Source: UBA7957 sp965222695 (GTDB lineage Bacteria; Pseudomonadota; Gammaproteobacteria; Granulosicoccales; Granulosicoccaceae). Taken from it: a stretch of 64,000 nt of DNA. A program made the position numbers and the translations under genes. Below, one piece after another: positions 54,406 through 62,410 of the stretch (its first letter is position 1; each line of letters starts with the position of its first letter). The notes beneath the pieces were generated by a model. The model did not search any database. It was not told the DNA's origin and saw nothing but the letters and a program-made list of their open reading frames with translations. The stretch is from NCBI GenBank assembly GCA_965222695.1, contig OZ244967.1:2170001-2234000 (forward strand), in the 5' to 3' direction.

Positions 54406-55508
54406 AATAGCTCTCCATACCGGCGCTCCCGGAACTTAATATACCGCCTGCTACGATCTTCTATATCACCTGCCAATTGACCGCAGGCTGCGTCAATATC
54501 GTCTCCGCGGGTTGTTCTTTTTAATGTCAAAATGCCACCCTTGTTGAGAATGTTCCAGAAGCGGTCGATGGTTTTAGAATCTGATCGCCGGTAGCCGGAT
54601 TTCGGAAATGGATTAAACGGAATCAAATTCACTTTACCAGGAAAATCCTTTAATAATCTTACCAATTCTTCAGCGTGTTCCGGTTGATCGTTGACGCCGG
54701 CAAGCATCACATACTCAAACATAATATGTTTTTTATGATCCGTAGAGACAAACCGCCTGCAGGCCCGCAACAAATCCTGTATCGGATACTTTTTATTCAG
54801 CGGTACCAATTCGTCGCGTAAAGCATCATTTGCGGCGTGCAAAGATACCGCGAGCGAAACATCGATGGCCTGTTTCAGCCGATCCATGGCAGGAATCACT
54901 CCGGAAGTACTGACGGTCACCTTGCGTTTACTGAGGCCGAATGCCAGATCATCCATCATTAAGGATAGCGCCGGAATAAGATTTTGGACATTCAGCAGAG
55001 GTTCGCCCATACCCATCAGTACGATATTGCTGATCTGCCGCCCCTGGGTCGGTGGATGTTCACGTAACAACTTGTTGACAAGATATACCTGCCCGACGAT
55101 CTCGGCCGTTGTCAGATTGCGGTTAAATCCCTGACGGGCGGTTGAGCAAAACGAGCAATCCAGCGCACAGCCGATCTGAGTGGACACACACAGGGTACTA
55201 CGGCCGGACTCAGGAATATAGACCGTTTCAACCGAGTTTCCGCAATCCATGGTCAACAGCCATTTGCAGCTGCCGTCATCCGACCAGTTTTCCATGCCCA
55301 CCCGAGGCAGCCGAATTTCGGCTGACTCGAGAAGAAACTGGCGACAGGATTTTGAGAGATCGGTCATGTCATTGAAGTCGGCGACATGGCGATGATAGAT
55401 CCATTTCATGACCTGTGAGGCACGATAAGGCTTATCGCCCAACCGACAAAACAGGTTTCGCAGCCCTGTCTGATCGAGCCCGAGCAGATTGATTCTTGAG
55501 TCGCTCAT
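54402..55508 (-). CDS. rlmN: 23S rRNA/tRNA adenine-C2 methyltransferase RlmN
   Basis: Radical SAM enzyme that methylates A2503 of 23S rRNA and A37 of some tRNAs, 368 aa from the ATG at 55508 (the frame extends five codons to a TTG). The cluster motif is GCALDCSFCSTARQGFNR (CX3CX2C), the SAM region GMGEPLLN, and the mechanism cysteine lies in DIDAACGQLAG. It starts 18 bp after ndk. Confidence 0.96.
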   Translation of the reverse strand: MSDSRINLLGLDQTGLRNLFCRLGDKPYRASQVMKWIYHRHVADFNDMTDLSKSCRQFLLESAEIRLPRVGMENWSDDGSCKWLLTMDCGNSVETVYIPESGRSTLCVSTQIGCALDCSFCSTARQGFNRNLTTAEIVGQVYLVNKLLREHPPTQGRQISNIVLMGMGEPLLNVQNLIPALSLMMDDLAFGLSKRKVTVSTSGVIPAMDRLKQAIDVSLAVSLHAANDALRDELVPLNKKYPIQDLLRACRRFVSTDHKKHIMFEYVMLAGVNDQPEHAEELVRLLKDFPGKVNLIPFNPFPKSGYRRSDSKTIDRFWNILNKGGILTLKRTTRGDDIDAACGQLAGDIEDRSRRYIKFRERRYGELL

Positions 55509-55526
55509 CTGTCCGGCTTTCAAAGA

Positions 55527-55958
55527 CTAGCGCGTGCGCGGGCAAACGCCTTCATTGCCGAAGAAAAACTCGATTTCCGTTGCGGCGGTTTCGGGTGCAT
55601 CCGAACCGTGTACAGCGTTTTCATCTATGGAATTGGCGAAATCGGCGCGAATGGTACCGGGAGCCGCTTCCTGGGGATTGGTTGCACCCATGACATCACG
55701 ATTTTTTGCAATTGCATTTTCGCCCTCCAGTACCTGAACCATCACCGGACCCGAGGTCATAAAGGCAACCAGATCATTGTAGAACGGGCGCTCTTTATGC
55801 ACTGCATAGAATCCCTCAGCCTGTGCCTTGCTGAGATGCAGCATTTTTGCCGCCACAATCTGCAGTCCGGCTTTTTCAAACCGGTCGTAAATCTGACCAA
55901 TAACATTCTTGGCCACAGCATCGGGTTTAATGATGGAAATCGTTCGTTCAATCGCCAT
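55527..55958 (-). CDS. ndk: Nucleoside diphosphate kinase
   Basis: 143 aa from the ATG at 55958 (MAIERTISIIKPDAVAK), exactly the E. coli length; an upstream ATG at 55973 is less likely. The phospho-histidine is in ENAVHGSDAPE. Contains the GATNP and PGTIRADFA nucleotide segments. Balances NTP pools. Confidence 0.97.
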   Translation of the reverse strand: MAIERTISIIKPDAVAKNVIGQIYDRFEKAGLQIVAAKMLHLSKAQAEGFYAVHKERPFYNDLVAFMTSGPVMVQVLEGENAIAKNRDVMGATNPQEAAPGTIRADFANSIDENAVHGSDAPETAATEIEFFFGNEGVCPRTR

Positions 55959-56038
55959 TGCAAAGCGCTCCAATTCATATTCGAATAAAACGCGCTATTG
56001 TACCGAGAAGCCCGACAGCAAATAAAGTGATTAAGTTG

Positions 56039-56695
56039 TTATAAAAATCCCGACCGGGCCAGCAATTCCTTATCCATACTGCTCTGAGGGCCCCTGGCTG
56101 GCAAGCCCGCGCTGAGCAAACGTTCCAAATAACGTGCGATTATATCGACCTCGATGTTGACCGTTGAGCCCACTGCGAGATCACCCAGCGTGGTTTCCCG
56201 TAATGTGTGCGGAACCAGATTGACCTTAAACCGGGAGTCGTAGACTTCATTCACCGTGAGACTGACACCGTTTATGCAAACGGATCCCTTACGTGCAACA
56301 TAGTGAGCCAGAGATTTTTCAATCTTGAATTCAAAACGCTGCGATTCGCCATCCGGCCTGATGCTCATAACCTCGCCCACGCCGTCAATGTGTCCACTGA
56401 CCAGATGACCGCCAAGACGGCTTTGAGGCATCAGTGCCAGCTCCAGATTGACCGAAGAACCTTCGGTCAGATGCCGGAATGTCGTGTGATTGATCGTTTC
56501 GGCTGAAACATCCGCTGTAAAGCTATTGTCGTCGATGGCAACCGCCGTGAGACACACTCCATCGACAGCGATGCTGTCACCCAAAGCGATAAGACCGGTC
56601 GAAATCTTGCCGGTAGACACGCGTATCCGCTTGTCCACACCCGAGGCTGTGATACTTTCCAGGATACCGATGGACTGGATAATTCCCGTAAACAT
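56039..56695 (-). CDS. ribE: Riboflavin synthase alpha chain
   Basis: 218 aa, last step of riboflavin synthesis: dismutation of two 6,7-dimethyl-8-ribityllumazines. Two lumazine-binding repeats, the first beginning MFTGIIQSIG and the second LGGHLVSGHIDGVGEV; CLTAVAIDDNSFTADVSAET and SLTVNEV are matching halves. In a row with ribD and the Ntn hydrolase; ribB/ribA and ribH are not in the window. Confidence 0.95.
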   Translation of the reverse strand: MFTGIIQSIGILESITASGVDKRIRVSTGKISTGLIALGDSIAVDGVCLTAVAIDDNSFTADVSAETINHTTFRHLTEGSSVNLELALMPQSRLGGHLVSGHIDGVGEVMSIRPDGESQRFEFKIEKSLAHYVARKGSVCINGVSLTVNEVYDSRFKVNLVPHTLRETTLGDLAVGSTVNIEVDIIARYLERLLSAGLPARGPQSSMDKELLARSGFL

Positions 56696-56740
56696 GCGTC
56701 TACACCTAAAAATTGATTGAAATTCGATCGTTTTTCGCGA

Positions 56741-57313
56741 TTATATCAGTTTCACCGTCCGGCTCGTCATGGGCAGCGCCGAGGCGTTGTCAAACTCTGC
56801 CCCCGCCTTAACGCCGGATTTCGCGATTTCACGGGCCGATTTCCTTTTATCGTCATAAATGGCATGCATAGCTCCCAAGGCATAAGCCGCACCTGAACCC
56901 ACCGCCCAAAACCGGTTGTATTCATAGACCTCACGAAGGGAATAAATACCGAATATGCCTTGGGGTGTAGCAAGAACAGCATCGATATGCGTGGACTCGT
57001 AGGGATCGTCATCGGCGTCCTTGGGTGTCAGAAAATATTCATCCTTAAGGATTTTGTGCAGACGGAGCAAGGTTGTAAATATATGATCCCGTGAGCTGAA
57101 ATCCGACTTTAGATCAGCGTGACGCATGGCGTTTTCCACCACCAAAGTATGCGCCGCGCTGCCGACTATTCCGATACGGACATTACCGAAAACCTGAATT
57201 TTATCATGATGCAAATCGTAAGGTGCGGAGAGTTGCATATCGCCGAAGCTGGTCATGCTGTCTGCTGCAATGCAACATTCTCTGCCCTTTTTCACCACGA
57301 CAATCGTCGACAT
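56741..57313 (-). CDS. HslV/proteasome-like Ntn hydrolase with N-terminal Ser
   Basis: 190 aa. The N-terminus MSTIVVVKKGRECCIAADSM aligns with HslV (MTTIVSVRR), and after Met removal Ser1 replaces the catalytic Thr1. Asp17 in AADS and a lysine in HHDKIQ (about 37) fit the other catalytic positions of proteasome beta-type proteases. GIVGSAAH and RFWAVGSGAAYALGAMHA (the glycine-rich SGS-like region) also fit the fold. No hslU lies nearby. It may be a self-assembling proteasome-related peptidase such as the betaproteobacterial homologue described in the literature. It sits 24 bp after ribD and 45 bp before ribE. Substrate unknown. Confidence 0.75.
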   Translation of the reverse strand: MSTIVVVKKGRECCIAADSMTSFGDMQLSAPYDLHHDKIQVFGNVRIGIVGSAAHTLVVENAMRHADLKSDFSSRDHIFTTLLRLHKILKDEYFLTPKDADDDPYESTHIDAVLATPQGIFGIYSLREVYEYNRFWAVGSGAAYALGAMHAIYDDKRKSAREIAKSGVKAGAEFDNASALPMTSRTVKLI

Positions 57314-57337
57314 GAGAAGCCTGCCTCTATCACTCAG

Positions 57338-58438
57338 TTAATATTGTGGAACTAAACGTAAACGGATATCACTTCCGATCTGCCTCACTTCATCCATTTT
57401 CAAGGTAATCCGCTCACGCATGGCCTGAATTTCAGGGATATGAAACAGCGGCTTACCTGTATCGCCCATGATGTGAGGCGCGGTGTATAACACTATCTCA
57501 TCCACTAATTTTTGACTGAGCAAAGCGCCACATAATGTAGAGCCCGCTTCGACATGTACCTCATTTATTTCCCGGTTGGCCAATTCATCCAACAGCTTGG
57601 AAAGATCTATACCTTTTTTTACCGCTATCTTATTATTAACATTAATATTATTTGGTAATTTATTAATTTTATTCTGTTTTTTCTCTTTAGTAAATACCAA
57701 AACCTCACCTTGATTCTGATAAATCCGGGCATCGGCCGGTACTCGCAGCAAGGAATCCAGGACTACCCGCAGAGGTTGTCTGACCGGGTCGTCTATCTTT
57801 AATTGCGCAGAAGTCAGCCGCACGTTCAGAGAAGGATCATCCTTTAGTACAGTTCCACTGCCGGTGAGAATACAGGAGCTTCGCGCGCGTAGAAATTGAA
57901 CATCGCGCCGAGCCGCTTCACCGCTGATCCAGACGCTTTCTCCCGATGCCATGGCAGTCCTCCCATCAAGGCTTGCCGCAAGCTTCACCCTGACCCAGGG
58001 CTTGGCCGTTCTCATCCGCTTACAAAAGCCCAAATTGAGCGTTTCCGCTTCCTGTTCCAGAACACCGCATCGCGTCTGCACACCCGCAGCTTGTAATATT
58101 TTAAAACCACTGCCTGAAACCAGCGGATTCGGATCCTGCATTGCGGCAACCACATGTGTTACACCGGATTCGATCAGCGCTTGAGCGCAAGGCGGGGTTT
58201 GCCCATGATGCGAACAGGGCTCAAGTGTGGTAAATGCAGTTGCGCCCTTTGCCGCTTCGCCAGCTGCCCGCAGTGCATGGATCTCCGCGTGTGGGGAACC
58301 GGCCCTTTTATGCCACCCCTCACCGACGATATTTCCATCTTTGACCAATACACATCCAACCCGGGGGTTGGGGTCCGCCGTATACAGGCCTCGCACGGCC
58401 AGTTTGATCGCTCTGGCCATAAAATACTCAGGAACCAT
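57338..58438 (-). CDS. ribD: Bifunctional riboflavin deaminase/reductase RibD
   Basis: About 366 aa from the ATG at 58438; the frame reads upstream into nrdR and that part is not real. Residues 1-145 are the deaminase with SPHAEIHALRAAGE and TLEPCSHHGQTPPC (zinc His, Cys, Cys). The C-terminal reductase has VRVKLAASLDGRTA and VHVEAGSTLCGALL. A loop near 57610-57700 is Asn/Lys-rich and very A+T-rich (KKQNKINKLPNNINVNNK), unlike the rest of the gene. Follows nrdR by 4 bp. Confidence 0.95.
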   Translation of the reverse strand: MVPEYFMARAIKLAVRGLYTADPNPRVGCVLVKDGNIVGEGWHKRAGSPHAEIHALRAAGEAAKGATAFTTLEPCSHHGQTPPCAQALIESGVTHVVAAMQDPNPLVSGSGFKILQAAGVQTRCGVLEQEAETLNLGFCKRMRTAKPWVRVKLAASLDGRTAMASGESVWISGEAARRDVQFLRARSSCILTGSGTVLKDDPSLNVRLTSAQLKIDDPVRQPLRVVLDSLLRVPADARIYQNQGEVLVFTKEKKQNKINKLPNNINVNNKIAVKKGIDLSKLLDELANREINEVHVEAGSTLCGALLSQKLVDEIVLYTAPHIMGDTGKPLFHIPEIQAMRERITLKMDEVRQIGSDIRLRLVPQY

Positions 58439-58442
58439 CGGA

Positions 58443-58946
58443 TCAGTCGTCCTCGCCCAGTAAGGAGAGCTGTTTTCGGGTTTCCTCCGCAGTGGGTTCA
58501 CTTTCCAGCCGATCCAACTCTTCCCGAAAAGCATTGGCGTCTTCAAAACTACGGTAAACCGACGCGAAACGGATATAAGCCACTTGATCCAAACCTTTTA
58601 GTTCCTCCATTACCCATTCACCGATCAGACGGGATTTGATCTCTCTTTCACCGGTCAAAACGCAACGGCGCTTTATCCTGTTGACCGCAGCGTCGATCGC
58701 TTCGACACTGGCTGGCCGCTTTTCCAGTGCTTTTTGGAAACTGGCGTATAATTTGTCTACTGAAAAGGGTTCACGATTACCCCGGCTCTTGATTACGCGC
58801 GGGAGATTCAGCTCCGCCGACTCGTAGGTCGTAAACCGTTCCTGGCACTCCACGCATTCTCGTCGGCGGCGCACCTGGCTGCCATCGCCGGTAAGCCGCG
58901 AATCTATTACTTTTGAATCATTGGCGCCGCAAAATGGGCAACGCAT
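58443..58946 (-). CDS. nrdR: Transcriptional repressor NrdR
   Basis: 167 aa. N-terminal zinc ribbon MRCPFCGANDSKVIDSR with the second pair in ECVECQERFTTYE, then an ATP-cone domain (VIKSRGNREPFSVDKLYASF onward). Represses ribonucleotide reductase genes when bound to dATP/ATP. First gene of the eleven-gene minus-strand cluster, as in other gammaproteobacteria where nrdR precedes ribD. Divergent from mdh. Confidence 0.96.
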   Translation of the reverse strand: MRCPFCGANDSKVIDSRLTGDGSQVRRRRECVECQERFTTYESAELNLPRVIKSRGNREPFSVDKLYASFQKALEKRPASVEAIDAAVNRIKRRCVLTGEREIKSRLIGEWVMEELKGLDQVAYIRFASVYRSFEDANAFREELDRLESEPTAEETRKQLSLLGEDD

Positions 58947-59256
58947 AAAAAATTTCTCCCCTCAAGCACGTTCGTGATCGAGATAGTGTACATGGATAGA
59001 CCCAATAATACTTAACCGGTGTCTCCTATCATGCCGACTGTGTTGGTAAAATATTTTTCACCAAGAGTCTGTATAAAAATTGACAGACAACTTCGTTAAA
59101 GTCCCTGCTATGTTAGAATGCGCGCTGCTAATCGCCTGCCGTACGGAGTGAATTTTTCCAAGGTTTCCTGCAGCCCGATGAGAAAGACTGCTAACCGCGT
59201 AACCAATCCGTTCGGAACAATATTGAAGACCCACACATAAAAATGAGGACAAAGCC
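58947..59256. other. Divergent promoter region of nrdR and mdh
   Basis: 310 bp without a gene. It contains TTGACA at 59080-59085 and, further on, TGCTATGTT (extended -10 form, 59106-59114) and TAGAAT (59114-59119), but spacing between them is not standard, so I do not fix the mdh promoter. I saw no clear pair of NrdR boxes. Confidence 0.4.
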
Positions 59257-60234
59257 ATGAAACAACCTATGCGTGTAGCCATCACCGGAGCTGCCGGTCA
59301 GATCTGCTATTCTTTGCTGTTCCGTATTGCGTCGGGCCAGATGTACGGTGAAGATCAGCCGGTTGCTTTACAACTGCTGGAAATCACACCCGCTCTCGGT
59401 GTTCTGGAAGCCGTCAAAATGGAACTCGATGATTGCGCATTTCCTCTGCTTACGGAAGTCATTTGCACAGACGACCCGGCAGTGGCGTTCAAAGATATTG
59501 ACTCCGCCCTGTTTGTCGGCGCAAAGCCCCGCGGGCCAGGCATGGAGAGAAGCGACTTATTAAACGATAACGGCAAAATCTTTAAAGCCTTGGGTGGAAC
59601 CCTAAGCGATGCTGCCAAACCCGGTTGTAAGGTATGCGTGGTCGGTAACCCCGCGAACACCAATGCTTACATTCTGGCCGCAAATGCGCCGAAAATTAAC
59701 CCGCGTAACATTACTGCGCTGACTCGTCTGGACCATAACCGTGCCATCAGTCAACTTGCCGCCAAAACCGGCGAAGCGATTGGTGAAGTTAAGAAAATGA
59801 TCATTTGGGGAAACCATTCCGCAACTCAGGTTCCTGACTGCAGCAATGCGACGGTCGCAGGCAAAGAAGCGAACGCCCTGGTGGACCAAAGCTGGCTGGC
59901 GGACGATTTTATACCCACTGTGGCCCAACGCGGCGCTGCCGTAATCAAGGCCCGGGGCTCATCCAGCGCAGCATCTGCAGCCAATGGTATAATCCAGCAT
60001 ATGCGTGACTGGATCCAGGGTACACCCGATGACGATTGGGTGAGCATGGCCGTGGTGAGCGATGGCAGTTACGGCGTGGAGAAAGGCCTGATTTATTCCT
60101 ACCCCGTAGTTTGCAAAGACGGCGATTACGAAATTGTGCAGGGTCTTGAGGTGTCTGATTTTATCCGCGGTAAAATGGATGCCACCGAGAAAGAACTGAT
60201 TGAAGAACGCGATACGGTTTCTGACTTAACCTGA
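59257..60234 (+). CDS. mdh: Malate dehydrogenase (NAD-dependent)
   Basis: 325 aa, interconverts malate and oxaloacetate in the TCA cycle. Rossmann start AITGAAGQICYSLLFRIASG; substrate arginines in GAKPRGPGMERSDLL and TALTRLDHNRA; catalytic His in IIWGNHSATQVPD. It belongs to the 320 to 330-aa group close to cytosolic-type MDH, not the 312-aa enteric type. AATGAGGACAAAGCC supplies the ribosome site. Monocistronic. Confidence 0.96.
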   Translation: MKQPMRVAITGAAGQICYSLLFRIASGQMYGEDQPVALQLLEITPALGVLEAVKMELDDCAFPLLTEVICTDDPAVAFKDIDSALFVGAKPRGPGMERSDLLNDNGKIFKALGGTLSDAAKPGCKVCVVGNPANTNAYILAANAPKINPRNITALTRLDHNRAISQLAAKTGEAIGEVKKMIIWGNHSATQVPDCSNATVAGKEANALVDQSWLADDFIPTVAQRGAAVIKARGSSSAASAANGIIQHMRDWIQGTPDDDWVSMAVVSDGSYGVEKGLIYSYPVVCKDGDYEIVQGLEVSDFIRGKMDATEKELIEERDTVSDLT

Positions 60235-60250
60235 TTACTGATCTGCAATG

Positions 60251-60279
60251 ACGGGCAGATATGCCTTTGATCTGCCCGT
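60251..60279. terminator. Bidirectional hairpin terminator between mdh and msrQ
   Basis: ACGGGCAGAT (60251-60260) and ATCTGCCCGT (60270-60279) form a perfect 10-bp stem with a 9-nt loop, placed 16 bp after the mdh stop and 6 bp from the msrQ stop. It lacks a strong U-tract but its position and stability fit shared termination. Confidence 0.7.
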
Positions 60280-60285
60280 TGCCAA

Positions 60286-60948
60286 TCAAGCCTGCCTGTT
60301 TTTTAGCATACGGAAAAACCGCCATGCCAGCAGAGTCATAAAGATCGCCAGATAGATCAATGGTTCGGGTTTGTCGCCTTTTGCCAGCCAGACAAAATGC
60401 AGGCAGCCGGCCAAAACAGCAAGGTATACCCACCGATGAAGAGCCTTCCAGCGACGGCCCAGTTTCCTGACCATGACTTGATTTGAAGTTATAGCCAAAG
60501 GAATCAGAATGAACGCAGCGAATGCTCCGGCGAGTAAATATGGCTTTTCGCCGACCTCCCGTAAAATATACGACCAATCCCATTGTTGATCCAGCCAAAC
60601 AAAGACCAATAAATGCAACAGTGCGTAGAAAAATGCGAATAAACCGATCATACGCCGGATACGGGCGGCCCAAAGCCAGCGAAATTGCTGCTGTAAAGGT
60701 GTAGCCAGTAAACCCATCAGTAAAAACCGTAAGGTCCATTCGCCGGTTTCACGGGAAAGGGCTTCGATCGGATTTGCGCCAAGCCGGTCGTTGAGCAGAG
60801 CATATAAAATTACCGCCAGCGGTATCAGGCTGATCATAAAGACCGCCGGTTTCAGGACTTTCTGTGAGTTGAACTTTTGTTTGCCTCGGTTACCGGTTTC
60901 CTGCCGACCTGTCAGCGCCGCAAAAATCGAATTATTTTGAGTTATCAT
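60286..60948 (-). CDS. msrQ: MsrQ, haem membrane subunit for MsrP
   Basis: 220 aa, six hydrophobic helices of the ferric-reductase-like family. Haem-ligand histidines are expected in FYALLHLLVF, RWKALHRWVY and GCLHFVWLA. It passes quinol electrons to periplasmic methionine sulfoxide reductase MsrP. An unusually long hydrophilic N-terminus (about 30 residues) precedes the first helix. In most genomes msrQ directly follows msrP; here two plus-strand genes separate them. Confidence 0.93.
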   Translation of the reverse strand: MITQNNSIFAALTGRQETGNRGKQKFNSQKVLKPAVFMISLIPLAVILYALLNDRLGANPIEALSRETGEWTLRFLLMGLLATPLQQQFRWLWAARIRRMIGLFAFFYALLHLLVFVWLDQQWDWSYILREVGEKPYLLAGAFAAFILIPLAITSNQVMVRKLGRRWKALHRWVYLAVLAGCLHFVWLAKGDKPEPLIYLAIFMTLLAWRFFRMLKNRQA

Positions 60949-61086
60949 GCCCGCTTAAGATAGTAAATGTCGGTATTGGTTCGGAAAATTTTGTTTATTC
61001 CCGGGAAATTCGGTTAATTTCAGTGATTTGTGTCTAACCTTTACCCAAGATTCACGCCAAATAGACGAACACGTCTCGATAGTTTG

Positions 61087-61599
61087 ATGGATACGAAATA
61101 TTCACTCTGGCTGAGGCCGGATAATGTTCATGCAAATCGTTTGGATAGAGTCATCAGGCGACTGGCGGAAAGTCTGAATTCTCCGGTTTTTGCAGCCCAT
61201 ATCACACTGTGCTCCCCTTTATATGGAACACTTGATCAGATCCGGCCAAAACTTGAACGCCTGGCGGAAGATTTCTCGCCTGTTGATATAAAACCACTTC
61301 GGTATCACTGGCACGACGCTTTTTTCAGAAGTCTTTTTATTGAAATCCTTCCGACACAGGCGTTGCGGAATTTGCATCAGCATGCGACAAACTTATTCGA
61401 CACGCCACCAGCCGAAGAATTCTATCCGCATATCAGTCTGGCCTATCAGAATCCGGAAGTATTCAATGCCGCCGACATCTGTAGCACACTGGATAAATCA
61501 TTGTTAAGCCCCATGGTTTTTGACCACCTGTCACTGATCTATACCGCCGGTGATACGGCACAATGGGAACCAAAGGCCGAGATCACGTTAAATGGATAA
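61087..61599 (+). CDS. 2H phosphoesterase / cyclic phosphodiesterase-like protein
   Basis: 170 aa from the ATG at 61087 (a GTG at 61030 is possible but yields an odd basic lead). The two HxT/S motifs are AAHITLCS and YPHISLAY, the catalytic pair of the 2H superfamily (2'-5' RNA ligase, cyclic-nucleotide phosphodiesterase). SLWLRPD at the start resembles plant and yeast CPDase, which opens ADP-ribose 1'',2''-cyclic phosphate. Overlaps the next gene by 8 bp. Its substrate is unknown. Confidence 0.8.
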   Translation: MDTKYSLWLRPDNVHANRLDRVIRRLAESLNSPVFAAHITLCSPLYGTLDQIRPKLERLAEDFSPVDIKPLRYHWHDAFFRSLFIEILPTQALRNLHQHATNLFDTPPAEEFYPHISLAYQNPEVFNAADICSTLDKSLLSPMVFDHLSLIYTAGDTAQWEPKAEITLNG

Positions 61600-62380
61600 G
61601 ACGCATTCATTTATCGGCCTCTTTCCGGCCGGCGGGCAGGCAAAAAGACTCGGTGATGTCGGCTGCAGTAAGGAGATTGTTCCGGTTCCTGACGGTGATG
61701 GAACAATGCAAGCCGTCGGCAGTTTTTTGCTGCGCGCCTATCAAAAAGCCGATATCAAAGAAGTTTATCTGATTATCCGCGCAGGTAAATGGGATATAGT
61801 CTCAACCTTCGCCGACGGCGGTCAGTTCGATTTATCCATTGCCTATTTACCGCTAAAGAAATTCTGGGGGACACCCTTCACCCTGGACCAGGCCTGGCCG
61901 TTCATAAAAAATCACAATGTAGCTCTAGGCTTTCCGGACATAATCATGGAACCGGATACGGTGTTTTGCGACCTAAAAAGGGCTTTGCTGTCGAGCACCG
62001 CGGATATAGTGCTGGGTTTGTATCGAACCGATAAGCCGGCGAATTCGGATATGGTTGAATTTGCCGAGGACGGCAGGGTGATCAAACTGCACATCAAGCC
62101 GGCAGTTTCAGCTCTGCCCTATACCTGGGTGACAGCTGTCTGGAGGCCAAGTTTTACCCGATTTATGCACCAACGCCTGCAAGAGGAAGAAGCATTTTTT
62201 CTAAAAGACAAAACGCGTCCCGAACCTTATGTCGGGACCCTTATTAATTCCGCCATTAATAAAGGGCTTTCGGTGACAAGCCTGATCATCGAAAACGGAC
62301 TGATGCTCGACATAGGTACACCGGAGCAGTTGCAAAAAGCGAGGTCCGGAAAGCTGTTCGCAGCACAGACCAAGGAATAG
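61592..62380 (+). CDS. Sugar-phosphate nucleotidyltransferase-like protein
   Basis: 262 aa, single GT-A-like nucleotidyltransferase domain: GLFPAGGQAKRLG with SKEIVPVP (the nucleotide loop and lysine), then GFPDIIMEPDT where the usual metal-binding Asp lies, and ENGLMLDIGTPEQLQKA near the end. This is like glucose-1-phosphate thymidylyl/uridylyl transferases but short, without a left-handed helix domain. The product sugar cannot be told. Translationally linked to the 2H phosphoesterase gene. Confidence 0.82.
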   Translation: MDKTHSFIGLFPAGGQAKRLGDVGCSKEIVPVPDGDGTMQAVGSFLLRAYQKADIKEVYLIIRAGKWDIVSTFADGGQFDLSIAYLPLKKFWGTPFTLDQAWPFIKNHNVALGFPDIIMEPDTVFCDLKRALLSSTADIVLGLYRTDKPANSDMVEFAEDGRVIKLHIKPAVSALPYTWVTAVWRPSFTRFMHQRLQEEEAFFLKDKTRPEPYVGTLINSAINKGLSVTSLIIENGLMLDIGTPEQLQKARSGKLFAAQTKE

Positions 62381-62385
62381 TACTC

Positions 62386-62410
62386 AGAGCCTGTTAAAAA
62401 TCTCAGTGAT
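62386..62410 (+). repeat. AGAGCC-type dispersed repeat, copy 3
   Basis: AGAGCCTGTTAAAAATCTC on the plus strand, 6 bp after the nucleotidyltransferase stop and running into the msrP stop codon. It matches the first block of the copies at 32309 and 34269. Confidence 0.5.

Noticed and set aside
58439..59256. FMN riboswitch controlling ribD/ribE
   Set aside because: ribD follows nrdR by 4 bp, and no RFN-type conserved blocks are present upstream of nrdR or ribE.
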